Shown here: piece by piece, positions 52,726-62,657 of the stretch
Numbering within the stretch: the stretch's first letter is position 1
How the letters are laid out: each line of letters opens with the position of its first letter
Source of the DNA: an uncultured Candidatus Melainabacteria bacterium
Lineage (GTDB): Bacteria; Cyanobacteriota; Vampirovibrionia; Gastranaerophilales; Gastranaerophilaceae
Assembly: GCA_934692485.1 (NCBI GenBank)
Contig: CAKUTX010000001.1
Location: 186,001-250,000 of the forward strand
Length of the DNA: 64,000 nucleotides
Reading direction: 5' to 3'
Program-made: the position numbers and the translations under genes
The notes under the pieces: model-generated
Seen by the model: the letters and a program-made list of their open reading frames with translations, nothing else
Told to the model about the DNA's origin: nothing
The model's database searches: none

Positions 52726-53528
52726 GCTATATCTCCGTTTATCTTTACTTCATAAGAAGTGTTGTATTCTACTTTCATTAATGTCAATCCATAAGGACTG
52801 ACGGTATGTCCGGCACATCTTCTGTCACAAGCCTCTAACACTTGCTTCATATATTCTGCCGAACGATTATGTCCTTCTATCTCAAGAAGGGTCCCGACAA
52901 TTGTTCTGACCATATTGTAAAGAAATCTGTTTCCAACAATATCTATAACAACGAAATCGCCATCTTTTTTACAAACAGCTTTTTCAATAAAACAAACTTT
53001 GCTCGGGTTAAGCGTTCCAGAACTTTTGAAACTCGAAAAATCATGTTCACCAAGTATAAAACTTAATGCTGCATTCATTCTCTCAATGTCAATTGGGAAT
53101 TTCACTCTCATTAAATCACCATCAAACGCATTTTTACATTTACGATTTACAAAAATAAATCTATAAAACCTACGCTTTGCTGACTTTTGAGCGTGAAATT
53201 TTTCGTCGACTTTTTTCAAATCACTAACAGAAATATCTTTTGGTAAAATTTCATTTAACTGATAAACAAACTTTGAAGCAACAATAGATTTGTCTACGTC
53301 AAAATGAATAACTTGACCTTTTGAATTTACACCTCTGTCTGTTCTTCCAGAAAAGACTGTTTTAATTTGTCGGTTTTTATTTTCGGTATCACCGAATATC
53401 AATGTACTAATTGCTTTTTCAAGTTCTCCTTGTATCGTTGGAGTTTTTATTTCTATACCGTTTTCAAATTGAATTTGACTACCTGCATAATTTTTTCCAA
53501 CATACTGAACTTGAAGCGAGTAACGCAT
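52722..53528 (-). CDS. truA: tRNA pseudouridine synthase A
   Basis: Makes pseudouridine at positions 38-40 of tRNAs. The 268-aa protein has the catalytic Asp in [19 protein letters not shown] near residue 62 and the C-terminal [14 protein letters not shown] motif. It lies between rplQ (4 nt) and rplM (4-nt overlap), its position in cyanobacteria. Confidence 0.95.
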   Translation of the reverse strand: MRYSLQVQYVGKNYAGSQIQFENGIEIKTPTIQGELEKAISTLIFGDTENKNRQIKTVFSGRTDRGVNSKGQVIHFDVDKSIVASKFVYQLNEILPKDISVSDLKKVDEKFHAQKSAKRRFYRFIFVNRKCKNAFDGDLMRVKFPIDIERMNAALSFILGEHDFSSFKSSGTLNPSKVCFIEKAVCKKDGDFVVIDIVGNRFLYNMVRTIVGTLLEIEGHNRSAEYMKQVLEACDRRCAGHTVSPYGLTLMKVEYNTSYEVKINGDIA

Positions 53529-53532
53529 TGGC

Positions 53533-53961
53533 TTATACCAATTGGATTAAAGCCATTTCAGATGCATCACCACGTCTTGGAGGCAATCTGAATATTCTTG
53601 TGTAACCACCTTGGCGGTCAGAATATTTTTTGCCAATTACTACGAAAAGTTTTCTCAAAACTGTTTCGTCAGCTAATTTTTTGTCTGCTTGAGGAGCATC
53701 AAAAACTTCGCCTGTTGCCAAATCCATAAATTTGCCAGTTTCTTTGTCAAAAATGAATTTAGCTGCTTGACGACGTGCATGCAAGTCGCCTCTTTTTGCA
53801 AGAGTGATAAGTTCTTCAGCATATGGTTTCAAAGCTTTTGCTCTAGCCATAGTTGTCTTGATTTCACCATGTACAAAAAGTTCTGTAGCTAAAGAACGCA
53901 ACAAAGCATCTCTTTGATCCTTTGCTTTTCCTAGCGTATTTTTCTTAGTTTGGTGTCTCAT
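53533..53961 (-). CDS. rplQ: 50S ribosomal protein L17
   Basis: L17 lies near the exit tunnel. The 142-aa product opens MRHQTKKNTLGKAKDQRDAL, continues LFVHGEIKTTMARAKALKPY, and ends with GGYTRIFRLPPRRGDAS. It lies between rpoA and truA, with an AAAGGA site. Confidence 0.97.
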   Translation of the reverse strand: MRHQTKKNTLGKAKDQRDALLRSLATELFVHGEIKTTMARAKALKPYAEELITLAKRGDLHARRQAAKFIFDKETGKFMDLATGEVFDAPQADKKLADETVLRKLFVVIGKKYSDRQGGYTRIFRLPPRRGDASEMALIQLV

Positions 53962-54063
53962 TTTTTTGTCCTTTATATTTTGTTATTCTAAGTTACTAAG
54001 TTAGTAAGGCTTTTGGCAATGGGGCAAGAGAGTTAATATCTCAATGCCCTAATGCCTTTTAAG

Positions 54064-55029
54064 CTATACTTCTTCTTCAACTTCCGGATTTGGAGCTAAG
54101 TCTAAACCGAAATGGTGAAGTCTTTCGATTACTTCGTCTGATGACTTTTTACCGAAGTTTTTAATATTTAATAAATCATGTTCTGATTTTTTCAATAATT
54201 CAGCCATTGAATTGATACTAGCACGTTTCAAGCAATTGTATGCTCTAACTGAAAGTTCCAATTCTTCAATAGTCATTGAAGGTGTGTTAGAATCTTCTTC
54301 TGCTTCTTCTTCAACAACCATTGCAGGTGTTACAACAGGTTGACCTGTAATTGATGCAATTTGCATAAAGTGGTCAATCAACAAGTTTGCTGCTTGGCTT
54401 AATGCGTTTGTTACATCAATTGAACCGTTAGACCAAATTTCAAGAGTTAATTTATCAAAATCAATTGAATCACCAACACGAGTGCTTTCTACGTTGTAGC
54501 TAACACGTTTAATTGGCATGAATGTTGCATCGATAGGAAGAACATCAATTGAAACGCCTTTTGAATCTCTTGGAACGTCATGAGCAACGTAACCTTTACC
54601 TGTTTCAACAATAACATCAGCGTGGAAGCTACCACCATCAGCTACTGTACAAATTAACCAGTCAGGGTTAACAACTTTAACACCAGCCGGAAGCTGAATA
54701 TCACTTGCGAGTACTGCACCCGGACGATCAACATCTATTCTTAAATGTTGAGGTTCCTTGGAATCAGTTTTTACAACCAATCCTTTAAGGTTAAGCATTA
54801 CATCGATAACATCTTCCAATACACCCGGAATAGCAGTGTATTCGTGAGTAATACCTTCAATTCTTGTAGAAGTAACAGCTGTTCCTTCCAAACTTGACAA
54901 AAGTACTCTTCTCAAAGAATTACCGATTGTTGTACCAAAACCTTTTTCTAACGGCTCAATAACGAATTTACCGTATTGTGATCCGTCAGAACTTGTTGTT
55001 GTATTAACACATTTAATTTTTAATTCCAT
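54064..55029 (-). CDS. rpoA: RNA polymerase alpha subunit
   Basis: Scaffold for RNA polymerase assembly. The 321-aa protein has the N-terminal dimerisation domain (EPLEKGFGTTIGNSLRRVLL) and a C-terminal domain (SVRAYNCLKRASINSMAEL; LLNIKNFGKKSSDEV) that can bind UP-elements and activators. It lies between rpsD and rplQ. AGGAGAT precedes the ATG. Confidence 0.98.
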   Translation of the reverse strand: MELKIKCVNTTTSSDGSQYGKFVIEPLEKGFGTTIGNSLRRVLLSSLEGTAVTSTRIEGITHEYTAIPGVLEDVIDVMLNLKGLVVKTDSKEPQHLRIDVDRPGAVLASDIQLPAGVKVVNPDWLICTVADGGSFHADVIVETGKGYVAHDVPRDSKGVSIDVLPIDATFMPIKRVSYNVESTRVGDSIDFDKLTLEIWSNGSIDVTNALSQAANLLIDHFMQIASITGQPVVTPAMVVEEEAEEDSNTPSMTIEELELSVRAYNCLKRASINSMAELLKKSEHDLLNIKNFGKKSSDEVIERLHHFGLDLAPNPEVEEEV

Positions 55030-55147
55030 TTTATTTAATCTCCTAGTTTTTCGATTAACTATTTGTTTTTGACAGTCAGTTTCTGTCTCGCTCGCACTCT
55101 ATTGGCACAACCCTATTTACAAAGAGTTTATGCCGTCAGCTTACGCT

Positions 55148-55750
55148 TTATTTAGAGTAGTACTCAATTACAAGTTGTTCTTTAAAATCAGGATCTAATT
55201 CTTCTCTTTCAGGAATTCTGTCGAAAGTGATTTTTAGAGCCTCTTTATCAATTGTCATCCAAGCTGATGAGCAAGGCATATCAATCATTTCTGTAACACT
55301 TTTCAAGAAAGCAGTACTTTTTGATTTGATAGTAATTACATCACCAGGTTTTACAAGGAATGATGGAATATCTACTTTTTTGTCGTTAACAAGAACGTGA
55401 CCATGGTTAATGATTTGTCTTGATTGTTTACGAGTAATACCTAAACCAGCTCTGAAAAGAACATTATCCAATCTTGATTCAAGAATTTGTAACAAAATAG
55501 TACCTGTTACACCTTTTCTTCTAGCTGCTTCGTTATAATATTTTGCGAATTGTTTTTCGCTTACTAAATAAGTAAATCTGATTTTTTGTTTTTCTGCTAA
55601 GTGAATAGCGTATTCAGAAAGTTTTTTTCTTACTGCACCATGCTGACCTGAAGCATTTTGTTTCATAGAAGTTGTTAATTTTCTATTTGATAAGTCTTTA
55701 ACTTTCTTGTTTCTGAATAATTTATTTGAAGGTCCTGTATATCTAGCCAT
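55148..55750 (-). CDS. rpsD: 30S ribosomal protein S4
   Basis: A primary 16S rRNA-binding assembly protein. The 200-aa protein has the S4 RNA-binding domain (ESRLDNVLFRAGLGITRKQS; INHGHVLVNDKKVDIPS) and no zinc-binding cysteine cluster at the N-terminus. Its position between rpsK and rpoA is common in many bacteria but not typical of cyanobacteria. AAAGGAG before the ATG. Confidence 0.97.
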   Translation of the reverse strand: MARYTGPSNKLFRNKKVKDLSNRKLTTSMKQNASGQHGAVRKKLSEYAIHLAEKQKIRFTYLVSEKQFAKYYNEAARRKGVTGTILLQILESRLDNVLFRAGLGITRKQSRQIINHGHVLVNDKKVDIPSFLVKPGDVITIKSKSTAFLKSVTEMIDMPCSSAWMTIDKEALKITFDRIPEREELDPDFKEQLVIEYYSK

Positions 55751-55923
55751 TATTTTCTCCTTTTCTTTTGCAGGGCATCTATGGTCTACTCTTTTGGCTT
55801 AAAAAGCAAGCCCCTGCGATTATCTTTGTAATCTTTTATTATTTATTACTTGAAATTTTTATCAAGTTTTAGCGACGTCATGCTTGAATTATTTCAGTTG
55901 CACAACGTTACCGCTACAATCCA

Positions 55924-56310
55924 CTAAACTCTACGTTTTTTAGGTGGACGGCATCCGTTGTGAGGGATAGGAGTTACATCTTTAATCAATGTAATTTCCA
56001 AACCTGCAGCTTGGATTGCTCTGATTGCAGTTTCTCTACCTGAACCAGGTCCTTTAATGTAAACTTCAACCTTTTTCATACCTTGGTCGATTGATTTTTT
56101 TGCTACCAATTCAGCTGCAGATTGAGCTGCAAACGGAGTTCCTTTTCTAGCTCCTTTAAAACCTGTAGCACCTGCTGTTGCCCAAGCAATAGCATTACCT
56201 TGTGTATCAGTTGAAGTAACGATTGTATTGTTGAATGTTGACTGAATATGTACAACACCTTGCAATACATTCTTCTTTTCTTTTTTCTTTGTTTTTACTG
56301 GTCTTGCCAT
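55924..56310 (-). CDS. rpsK: 30S ribosomal protein S11
   Basis: S11 forms part of the 30S platform by the mRNA exit. The 128-aa product has [15 protein letters not shown] and [20 protein letters not shown], and ends [11 protein letters not shown], all conserved. It is followed by a 173-nt spacer before rpsD. Confidence 0.98.
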   Translation of the reverse strand: MARPVKTKKKEKKNVLQGVVHIQSTFNNTIVTSTDTQGNAIAWATAGATGFKGARKGTPFAAQSAAELVAKKSIDQGMKKVEVYIKGPGSGRETAIRAIQAAGLEITLIKDVTPIPHNGCRPPKKRRV

Positions 56311-56363
56311 TTTTACTTTCCTTTATGTTTTTCTTTTTTTAATCAATTAATTAATAAATACCA

Positions 56364-56735
56364 CTAAGCTGTTTTCTTTTTAGTGATAGCCAAACCTTTT
56401 TTACCACGTCTTGTTCTTGCGTTAGTTTTTGTTCTTTGACCGCGGCATGGAAGGTTACGTTTATGTCTAAGTCCTCTGAAAGAACCAATTTCTTGTAAAC
56501 GTTTGATGTGCAAAGAAACTTCACGTCTTAAATCACCTTCAATGTGATAATTAGCCAATTCGTTTCTTAACAATTTAATATCTTCATCTGTTAAATCATC
56601 TGTTCTTAAATCAGGTGAAATTTTTGTAGCTTCAAGAATTTTTTTAGCTCTTGTAGGTCCAATCCCGTAGATATATGTCAACGCGATTTCCATTCTTTTG
56701 TTACGAGGTAAATCTACCCCTGATAGTCTTGCCAT
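56364..56735 (-). CDS. rpsM: 30S ribosomal protein S13
   Basis: S13 contacts the 50S subunit and P-site tRNA. The 123-aa product has [20 protein letters not shown], then [20 protein letters not shown] and a basic tail. It lies between rpmJ and rpsK, with an AAAGGA site. Confidence 0.98.
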   Translation of the reverse strand: MARLSGVDLPRNKRMEIALTYIYGIGPTRAKKILEATKISPDLRTDDLTDEDIKLLRNELANYHIEGDLRREVSLHIKRLQEIGSFRGLRHKRNLPCRGQRTKTNARTRRGKKGLAITKKKTA

Positions 56736-56916
56736 TTTTTAATTTTCCTTTCTTGTTGTTAGATTTTTTTGTGTATGAGGGTTAAATACTTCCTCACCAA
56801 CCGCTGATAAGCCCCGCGGTTTCGGTATTTTTACCAATTAAATTAATTTTCACTTCACTATGTGCTCTTATCACACAACCAACCGCTCAAATCATTTGTT
56901 CGGCGGAGAGCAAAAA
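56736..56916 (-). other. rpsM-rpmJ spacer with hairpin
   Basis: A 181-nt spacer inside the alpha operon. AACCGC (56799-56804) pairs with GCGGTT (56816-56821). No gene or terminator T-run seen. Confidence 0.4.
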
Positions 56917-57030
56917 TTAACCTTGTCTTTGTTTGTGTTTAGGGTTTTCGCAAATTACTGCAATTCTGCCTTTTCTTTTAATGCATTTGCATTTATCACA
57001 CATTGGTTTTACTGATGATCTTACTTTCAT
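56917..57030 (-). CDS. rpmJ: 50S ribosomal protein L36
   Basis: A 37-aa zinc-binding protein read on the minus strand: [20 protein letters not shown], then [17 protein letters not shown]. The Cys/Cys/Cys/His zinc site (C11, C14, C27, H32) is present. It lies between infA and rpsM, its usual place. GGAAAA lies before the ATG. Confidence 0.97.
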   Translation of the reverse strand: MKVRSSVKPMCDKCKCIKRKGRIAVICENPKHKQRQG

Positions 57031-57059
57031 TGTTTTTTCCTTTATGTTTTTTGTGTACG

Positions 57060-57275
57060 TTATTTCAATCTAAAAGTTATTCTACCTCTGCTCAAATCAT
57101 AAGGAGTCATTTCAACTTTAACCTTATCACCAGGAAGAATTCTAATAAAATTCTTTCTAATTTTACCTGAAATATGAGCAAGTATTTCGTGGTCATTTTC
57201 GAGTTTTACGCGGAACATTGCATTCGGCATAGCCTCTAAAATTGTACCTTCTAATTCTATTACATCTTTTGCCAT
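57060..57275 (-). CDS. infA: Translation initiation factor IF-1
   Basis: An OB-fold protein that blocks the A site during initiation. It is 71 aa with the hallmark sequence [20 protein letters not shown] near residue 7, then [20 protein letters not shown] and [12 protein letters not shown]. First gene of the alpha-type operon here; secY, adk and map are not upstream. AAAGGAA before the ATG. Confidence 0.98.
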   Translation of the reverse strand: MAKDVIELEGTILEAMPNAMFRVKLENDHEILAHISGKIRKNFIRILPGDKVKVEMTPYDLSRGRITFRLK

Positions 57276-57308
57276 TTAATATATTTCCTTTTCAAATTTC
57301 GGCATTTT

Positions 57309-57322
57309 GGCACAATTGTGCC
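57309..57322. promoter_or_regulatory. 14-bp palindrome in the infA leader
   Basis: GGCACAATTGTGCC, a perfect palindrome, lies about 5-18 nt past the predicted infA transcription start. Candidate operator. Confidence 0.5.
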
Positions 57323-57333
57323 TCACTTTAACA

Positions 57334-57361
57334 ATCATACTTGCAAAATAATGAATTGCAA
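57334..57361 (-). promoter_or_regulatory. Predicted infA operon promoter
   Basis: On the minus strand TTGCAA (57356-57361), a 16-nt spacer and TATGAT (57334-57339). CTTGCAA (57340-57346) and TTGCAAG (57356-57362) also form an inverted repeat across the spacer. Confidence 0.6.
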
Positions 57362-57591
57362 GCGGTTTCGACATGACATAAGAAATAAATTTATATTATT
57401 TATTTAAGTTGTTTTTCTAAAAACGGCACACTTTCAATAATGACTTGAATCTTTTAAAATACTAATTAAAGCAACTTTTCAGGTTTTTGTAAATTTTTCT
57501 TAATATTTTTAATTATTTGTTTATTTAATTAAACAAAATAAATAAGATTATAGACCTTTGCAATTATTACAAATTATTACAGTTTTTTTAT

Positions 57592-57620
57592 TTACTGAAA
57601 TTTAGTGGGAATAATATACT
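57592..57620 (+). promoter_or_regulatory. Predicted promoter of the 128-aa gene
   Basis: TTACTG (57592-57597), a 17-nt spacer and TATACT (57615-57620), about 36 nt before ATG 57657. The rest of 57363-57591 is AT-rich with no gene seen. Confidence 0.45.
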
Positions 57621-57656
57621 TAATATAATTAAGAGAAGTATATTGAGGATTTGGTC

Positions 57657-58043
57657 ATGGCAATAAAAATTGATGGAATTGAATCAGAGGACGAACTTAA
57701 AAAGGCTCAAGCGGCCGCGCAAGCGCAAGGAACGTCCATTACCAATTATAATGAATGGTCACAAATTTTGGGTGAATTTGAGCAAAACGGAATACAATCT
57801 ACAGGCTCATATGCAGGTGACAAAGCTCTTATGAAAGAAATACAGGCTACGGTAGAAGAATATGCAACCCAACTCCAAGAACAAGAAAGAATTCAGCAGA
57901 ACTCACCTGACAATAAAGAAACAGAAAAAGTTCAGAAAACAGCTGAAACAGACAAGCAACAGGAATTAAAGGCAACAATTGCAAACGCAACAAGTTCGCA
58001 GATTATGGCGGACTACATGAAATATTACCACATGCTTATGTAA
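57657..58043 (+). CDS. Small hypothetical helical protein
   Basis: A 128-aa protein, Gln- and Glu-rich, mostly helical, with no signal peptide or membrane helix. The start at ATG 57657 (MAIKIDGIESEDELKKAQ) is supported by TGAGG 8 nt upstream; a TTG at 57651 is less likely. The 3' end abuts the convergent SH3-like gene. Function unknown. It shares only a short-motif, low-complexity character with other lineage-specific proteins here. Confidence 0.7.
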   Translation: MAIKIDGIESEDELKKAQAAAQAQGTSITNYNEWSQILGEFEQNGIQSTGSYAGDKALMKEIQATVEEYATQLQEQERIQQNSPDNKETEKVQKTAETDKQQELKATIANATSSQIMADYMKYYHMLM

Positions 58044-58044
58044 C

Positions 58045-58689
58045 CTATTTTATTGCAGGAAAGTAATATTTAACACCATTATCAGAACGCCATCTGACAT
58101 ATCCAGTCTTTGGCGTTCTATCTATATCCATGACACTTACCAAAGCCCAGTTTCCGCGAATTAAGTTTAGATTAATCTTTTTTGGCATATTTATAGTACC
58201 GACAACTTGAGATTTGTCATCTGTTGCGGTATGCAAATCTTTTACCAAATCAGGTGCATCTTTCAACAAGTTTAAACCATATTTTTTACCATACATATTG
58301 AAAAACATCACCCAAGTTGAGAACCTAAAAGGATCGTCTTTCTTAATCCACCCTTTTGCACCTGTTGAATTATTGTAAATAACTTCAACCCAATCCTCTG
58401 TTTCATCAACAACGGTCATAAATGCCAGATTTTTCGATGGAATATACACTGTAAAAAGATTTTGAGGCTTTACGCTTTCTGGGAAAATTTTTTCACCAAT
58501 CCAACTGATACTATGCACGATATTAGAAGATTCAGAAGGTTCTTTGTAAAGCACAATCTCGCTTGGCGCCTGATAAACTCCTAATGAATTTGTTAAAACA
58601 GGCATAACACACTGAGGGACAACATCCGCTCCAAGAGCATTCATCGGCACCAATATTAACATTGCAAGTATCAACAAAATCTTTTTCAT
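58045..58689 (-). CDS. Secreted protein with SH3-like segments
   Basis: A 214-aa protein with a clear signal peptide (MKKILLILAMLILVPMNALG, cleavage near residue 20). The mature part has strand-rich segments (VVDETEDWVEVIYNNSTGAK, then GWIKKDD) like bacterial SH3b domains, possibly two. SH3b domains often bind cell-wall peptides, so a periplasmic wall-binding role is possible. TTTGAGG before the ATG. It lies 15 nt after pheT and may be co-transcribed. Confidence 0.75.
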   Translation of the reverse strand: MKKILLILAMLILVPMNALGADVVPQCVMPVLTNSLGVYQAPSEIVLYKEPSESSNIVHSISWIGEKIFPESVKPQNLFTVYIPSKNLAFMTVVDETEDWVEVIYNNSTGAKGWIKKDDPFRFSTWVMFFNMYGKKYGLNLLKDAPDLVKDLHTATDDKSQVVGTINMPKKINLNLIRGNWALVSVMDIDRTPKTGYVRWRSDNGVKYYFPAIK

Positions 58690-58704
58690 TGAAACACCTC
58701 AAAT

Positions 58705-61170
58705 TTATTCTCTAAAACTAATCTCCGCATAAGTTTTCTGCAATTTTGCACGAACGTTGCTCATCTGACGTTCAATCACTTCATCAGTTAAAGTTGCGTT
58801 TTCATCCTGCATTTTTATACGGAAAGCAAGGCTTTTGAAACCTTTTTCAATATTTTCACCTTGATAAACATCAAAGACTTCGCTACCTTTAAAAATGTTT
58901 TGTTGAACTGCACCTTTGATAACTCTTTGAATATCGTCAAATGTAACATCCTCATTAATTACAAATGCCAAATCTCTACGAACTTCAGGATATTGAGAAA
59001 GTTTCTTAAATCTAACAGTGTGTTCTTTAATAATTGAAATTAAAGCATCTAAATCAATTTCAAACATGAACACTTCTTGTCCTTTAATTTTTAATTTATC
59101 CTTTAAAATTGGATGAATTTGTCCAAAATATCCGATACATGTTAAGTTTTTACCCAAAACATTAACTTTTGCACTTCTATAAGGATGCATATAATCAACA
59201 TCCTCACATGGAGTCAATTTTATTCTTTTTGTAACACCAAGTTCATTGAATAGATTTTCAACAATACCTTTTAATGTATAGAAATCAGTGTGAGATTTAA
59301 CTTGCCACTTAGAATTTTCAACTTCACCTGACAAAACACCTGCTAAAATTCTTGTTTCCTTAACTCCAGAAGTTTTTTCATCAGCCGCGCTTTCTACCGA
59401 ATATGTTTTTCCAATTTCGTATGCCCAAACAGTTTTTTGTGCGTTGTCATAGTTATATTTCAAACAATTCAATACACTTGCAGCCATCCCTTGTCTTAAC
59501 ATTGTGCTTTCGTCACTTGCAGAATTCAAAACTTTTACGGCTTTAGCCTCATCAAATGTCTGCATATACTTATCTAACAACGGTTTTCCGATTAAAGAAG
59601 TTGTAACAATTTCATCTAAACCAGAAGCCAACATAAGCTCGTGAACTTTTTTAATAACTTTTTCTTCCAATGAAATTTCTGCAGCTTGATTTTTTGAAGG
59701 AAGTGTCGGTGTAATCTTGTCATAACCGTTAATCCTAGCAATTTCTTCAATCAAATCAATTTCTCTTGTAACATCGCCAGCTCTAAATGATGGAACCAAA
59801 AATTTTGCAGCAGCATCATTTCCGCCAAGCTTTTTAAAACCAAGTTTTTCTAATATTGAGATACATTTATCAGAAGAAATTTCACAGCCCAAAATTCTCT
59901 TAATTTGAGCATATCTCAATGTTATTTCAATAGGTTCAAGTTTGTTTTCGCCTGTTTCAACAACACCATCAATTTCTGCATCTGCAAGTTCAACCAAAAG
60001 CTGCATTGCGCGCATCAAAGCAGGTCTAATCGCCTCAATATCAACTCCACGTTCAAATCTTGCACAAGCTTCTGACCTGTAGCCAACACTACGTGCTGAT
60101 TTTCTATTGCTTGCTGGAGGGAAATATGCAGCTTCTAAAGCAATGTTTTTAGTATTATCATCAATTTCAGAGTTTTCACCGCCAAATACACCTGCAAGAC
60201 AAACACCTTTAGATTTATCCGCAATCAAAACACTGTCTGTAGTTAGAACTCTTTCGACACCATCAAGAGTAACGATTTTTTCGCCTTCATTTGCTCGTCT
60301 AATGCACAAATAACCGTTTAATTTGTCTAAATCGAAGGCATGGAACGGAGTTCCGTACTCTAACATAACATAATTCGTAATATCAACAACATTATTAATA
60401 GCTCGAACACCAGATGCCAAAAGTCTTTTTTGCATCCAAGATGGAGAAGGCTTAATCTGAATATTTTTCAAAATTCCTAATGAATAATATTTACAAACAC
60501 TTTCATCTATAATTTCAACATTAAATTCGCTTGTTGATAAATCTTTTGTACATTCTAACGGAGAGAATTTTAAAGGTCTATCAAAAATTGCGCTAAGTTC
60601 TCTTGCAACACCAATTACAGACATCTGGTCGCCTCTGTTTGCAGTCGGAGCAACATCCAAGACATAATCTTTTTCAAAGCCGAGAACATCTTCAACATTC
60701 TCACCCAATTGAACGTTAGGGAAAATTCTGTTCAAAACCAAAATACCATCTTCTTCTTGGTAATTTCTATCAGAAACACCTAACTCATCAGCAGAACATA
60801 GCATTCCTTGAGATTCAACACCTCGAATTGTTGCAGGAGTAAGCGTAAACATTTCTCCAGTCTTTCTGTCCAAAACCTGAGAACCCACAGAAGCATATGG
60901 AACAACTTGCCCTTCAGCAATATTTTGAGCGCCACAAACGACTGTTTTTAAGCCAGCGCCTGTATTTACCGTAACCAAATGCAAATGATCCGAATTAGGA
61001 TGATTATCGATTTTTTCAATTTTAACCGTTTTAATATTAGAAAATTGTGGTTTTAATTCCTCAACAGCTTCAACTTCTAATCCGCTCATAGTCAATTCAT
61101 GAGCAACTTGTTCAACATCTATATCTGATAAATCAACAAACTCATTTAACCAATTTAGTGATACTTGCAT
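58705..61170 (-). CDS. pheT: Phenylalanyl-tRNA synthetase beta chain
   Basis: The large subunit of the PheRS heterotetramer. The 821-aa protein has an N-terminal EMAP/OB tRNA-binding domain (~40-150, VVCGAQNIAEGQVVPYASVG). The B3/B4 editing region follows, then B5, and a C-terminal anticodon-binding FDX-ACB domain (FKKLSQYPEVRRDLAFVIN). pheS is not adjacent, which is unusual since pheST commonly form an operon. GAGAGGA before the ATG. Confidence 0.96.
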   Translation of the reverse strand: MQVSLNWLNEFVDLSDIDVEQVAHELTMSGLEVEAVEELKPQFSNIKTVKIEKIDNHPNSDHLHLVTVNTGAGLKTVVCGAQNIAEGQVVPYASVGSQVLDRKTGEMFTLTPATIRGVESQGMLCSADELGVSDRNYQEEDGILVLNRIFPNVQLGENVEDVLGFEKDYVLDVAPTANRGDQMSVIGVARELSAIFDRPLKFSPLECTKDLSTSEFNVEIIDESVCKYYSLGILKNIQIKPSPSWMQKRLLASGVRAINNVVDITNYVMLEYGTPFHAFDLDKLNGYLCIRRANEGEKIVTLDGVERVLTTDSVLIADKSKGVCLAGVFGGENSEIDDNTKNIALEAAYFPPASNRKSARSVGYRSEACARFERGVDIEAIRPALMRAMQLLVELADAEIDGVVETGENKLEPIEITLRYAQIKRILGCEISSDKCISILEKLGFKKLGGNDAAAKFLVPSFRAGDVTREIDLIEEIARINGYDKITPTLPSKNQAAEISLEEKVIKKVHELMLASGLDEIVTTSLIGKPLLDKYMQTFDEAKAVKVLNSASDESTMLRQGMAASVLNCLKYNYDNAQKTVWAYEIGKTYSVESAADEKTSGVKETRILAGVLSGEVENSKWQVKSHTDFYTLKGIVENLFNELGVTKRIKLTPCEDVDYMHPYRSAKVNVLGKNLTCIGYFGQIHPILKDKLKIKGQEVFMFEIDLDALISIIKEHTVRFKKLSQYPEVRRDLAFVINEDVTFDDIQRVIKGAVQQNIFKGSEVFDVYQGENIEKGFKSLAFRIKMQDENATLTDEVIERQMSNVRAKLQKTYAEISFRE

Positions 61171-61206
61171 TTTATTTCCTCTCGTTTAATTACTCTCAAT
61201 ACCCGA

Positions 61207-61235
61207 ATGATACAACAAACCGAAATTAATTACAA
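61207..61235 (-). promoter_or_regulatory. Predicted pheT promoter
   Basis: On the minus strand TTGTAA (61230-61235), a 17-nt spacer and TATCAT (61207-61212). Confidence 0.6.
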
Positions 61236-61350
61236 ATATTTTAAATAGAGATAGTTTTTAAACAGTTCTGTTACAAAAGTTTTACGAAACGTAACAGGAA
61301 ATTTTCAATATGCACATGTTTATAATATAATATTGCCTGAGGTATTACCA

Positions 61351-62655
61351 TTGAAACATTCAAAACTTACAGCCCTAATATTTTTAGCACTTATTTTAGG
61401 TGTTGTCGTAGGACACTTTGCCCCTGATTTTGCGGTTAAGATGAAACCGTTTGCAGTCATATTTTTAAGAATGGTTAAAATGATTATTGCACCGTTACTT
61501 TTTGCGACTTTAGTTGTAGGAATTGCTGGTCACGGGGACGCGAAAAGTCTTGGAAAAATCGGGCTTAAAACAATTATTTATTTTGAAATCGTAACAACAT
61601 TGGCTTTGATTATCGGTTTGACTGCTGCAAATATTTTCAAACCTGGAGTTGGCTTTGTAACAAGCAATTCAGTTCATGCAATTCATATGCAAGAAGCTGG
61701 TTTAATGGCCGCAACTCAGGCTCATACATCAGTCAGTGAGATGGTTACAAGCATTTTCCCAACCAGCATTGTTGATGCAATGGCACAGGGTAATTTATTA
61801 CAAATAGTAGTATTTTCAATATTTTTTGCGCTTGCAATGGTTGCAGTCGGCAAATCAGCCAAACCAGTTATTGATGTTTTAAATTCTGTTTCGCAAATAA
61901 TGTTTAAATTTACCGAATATGTAATGTATTTTGCGCCTCTTGGTATATTTGGAGCAATCGCATCTACTATCGGAGCAAACGGATTAGCCGTATTAAAAAG
62001 CTACTTTAAAATAATCGGTGCAATGTACACGGCACTGGCAGTATTTGTACTTATGGTACTATTCATTGCCTGTAAAATAGTAAAAATTTCTTTAAGAAAC
62101 TTGCTGAGAGTGATACAAGAACCCGCTCTTTTAGCTTTCACAACGGCAAGTTCAGAAGCAGCTTTTCCAAAGGCTATGGAAGCTATGGAAAAATTTGGAG
62201 TACCAAAAAACATTGTCGGATTTGTTATGCCAACAGGTTACACGTTTAACTTGGACGGAAGTACAATTTATCTTGCAATGGGAGTTTTGTTTTCATCTCA
62301 AATAGTTGGGATAAATCTTGATTTAAACCAACAGATTATAATAATGTTAGCATTAATGCTTACAAGCAAAGGAATTGCAGGAGCACCTAGGGTTGCTCTT
62401 ATTGTATTGGCAGGCACTTTAGCAAGTTTTAATATCCCAATACTTGGAGTTGCAATACTTTTGGGTATCGACCAAATCTTAGATATGGGTAGAACAACGA
62501 TTAATCTTGTTGGCAACTGCGTAGCTACCGTTGTTATTGCAAGATGGGAAAAAGCTTTTGATTATGATAAAATGGCAGAATTTGTAAAACAATCAAAAGA
62601 AGAAAGCATAGGACACGATTTACAACAAACATTAGAACAAATAAAAGAAGGATAA
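61351..62655 (+). CDS. Dicarboxylate/amino acid:cation symporter
   Basis: A DAACS-family (GltP/DctA) membrane transporter that couples Na+ or H+ to uptake of glutamate, aspartate or C4-dicarboxylates. It has about eight helices, the HP1-like serine-rich TTASSEAAFPKAM, the TM7 motif GYTFNLDGSTIYLAMGV and HP2 SKGIAGAPRVALIVLAG. The start is probably TTG 61351 (434 aa), with GAGG 8 nt before it; an upstream TTG at 61333 lacks one. A TATAAT (61326-61331) lies upstream. ileS follows after 2 nt. Confidence 0.9.
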   Translation: MKHSKLTALIFLALILGVVVGHFAPDFAVKMKPFAVIFLRMVKMIIAPLLFATLVVGIAGHGDAKSLGKIGLKTIIYFEIVTTLALIIGLTAANIFKPGVGFVTSNSVHAIHMQEAGLMAATQAHTSVSEMVTSIFPTSIVDAMAQGNLLQIVVFSIFFALAMVAVGKSAKPVIDVLNSVSQIMFKFTEYVMYFAPLGIFGAIASTIGANGLAVLKSYFKIIGAMYTALAVFVLMVLFIACKIVKISLRNLLRVIQEPALLAFTTASSEAAFPKAMEAMEKFGVPKNIVGFVMPTGYTFNLDGSTIYLAMGVLFSSQIVGINLDLNQQIIIMLALMLTSKGIAGAPRVALIVLAGTLASFNIPILGVAILLGIDQILDMGRTTINLVGNCVATVVIARWEKAFDYDKMAEFVKQSKEESIGHDLQQTLEQIKEG

Positions 62656-62657
62656 AT

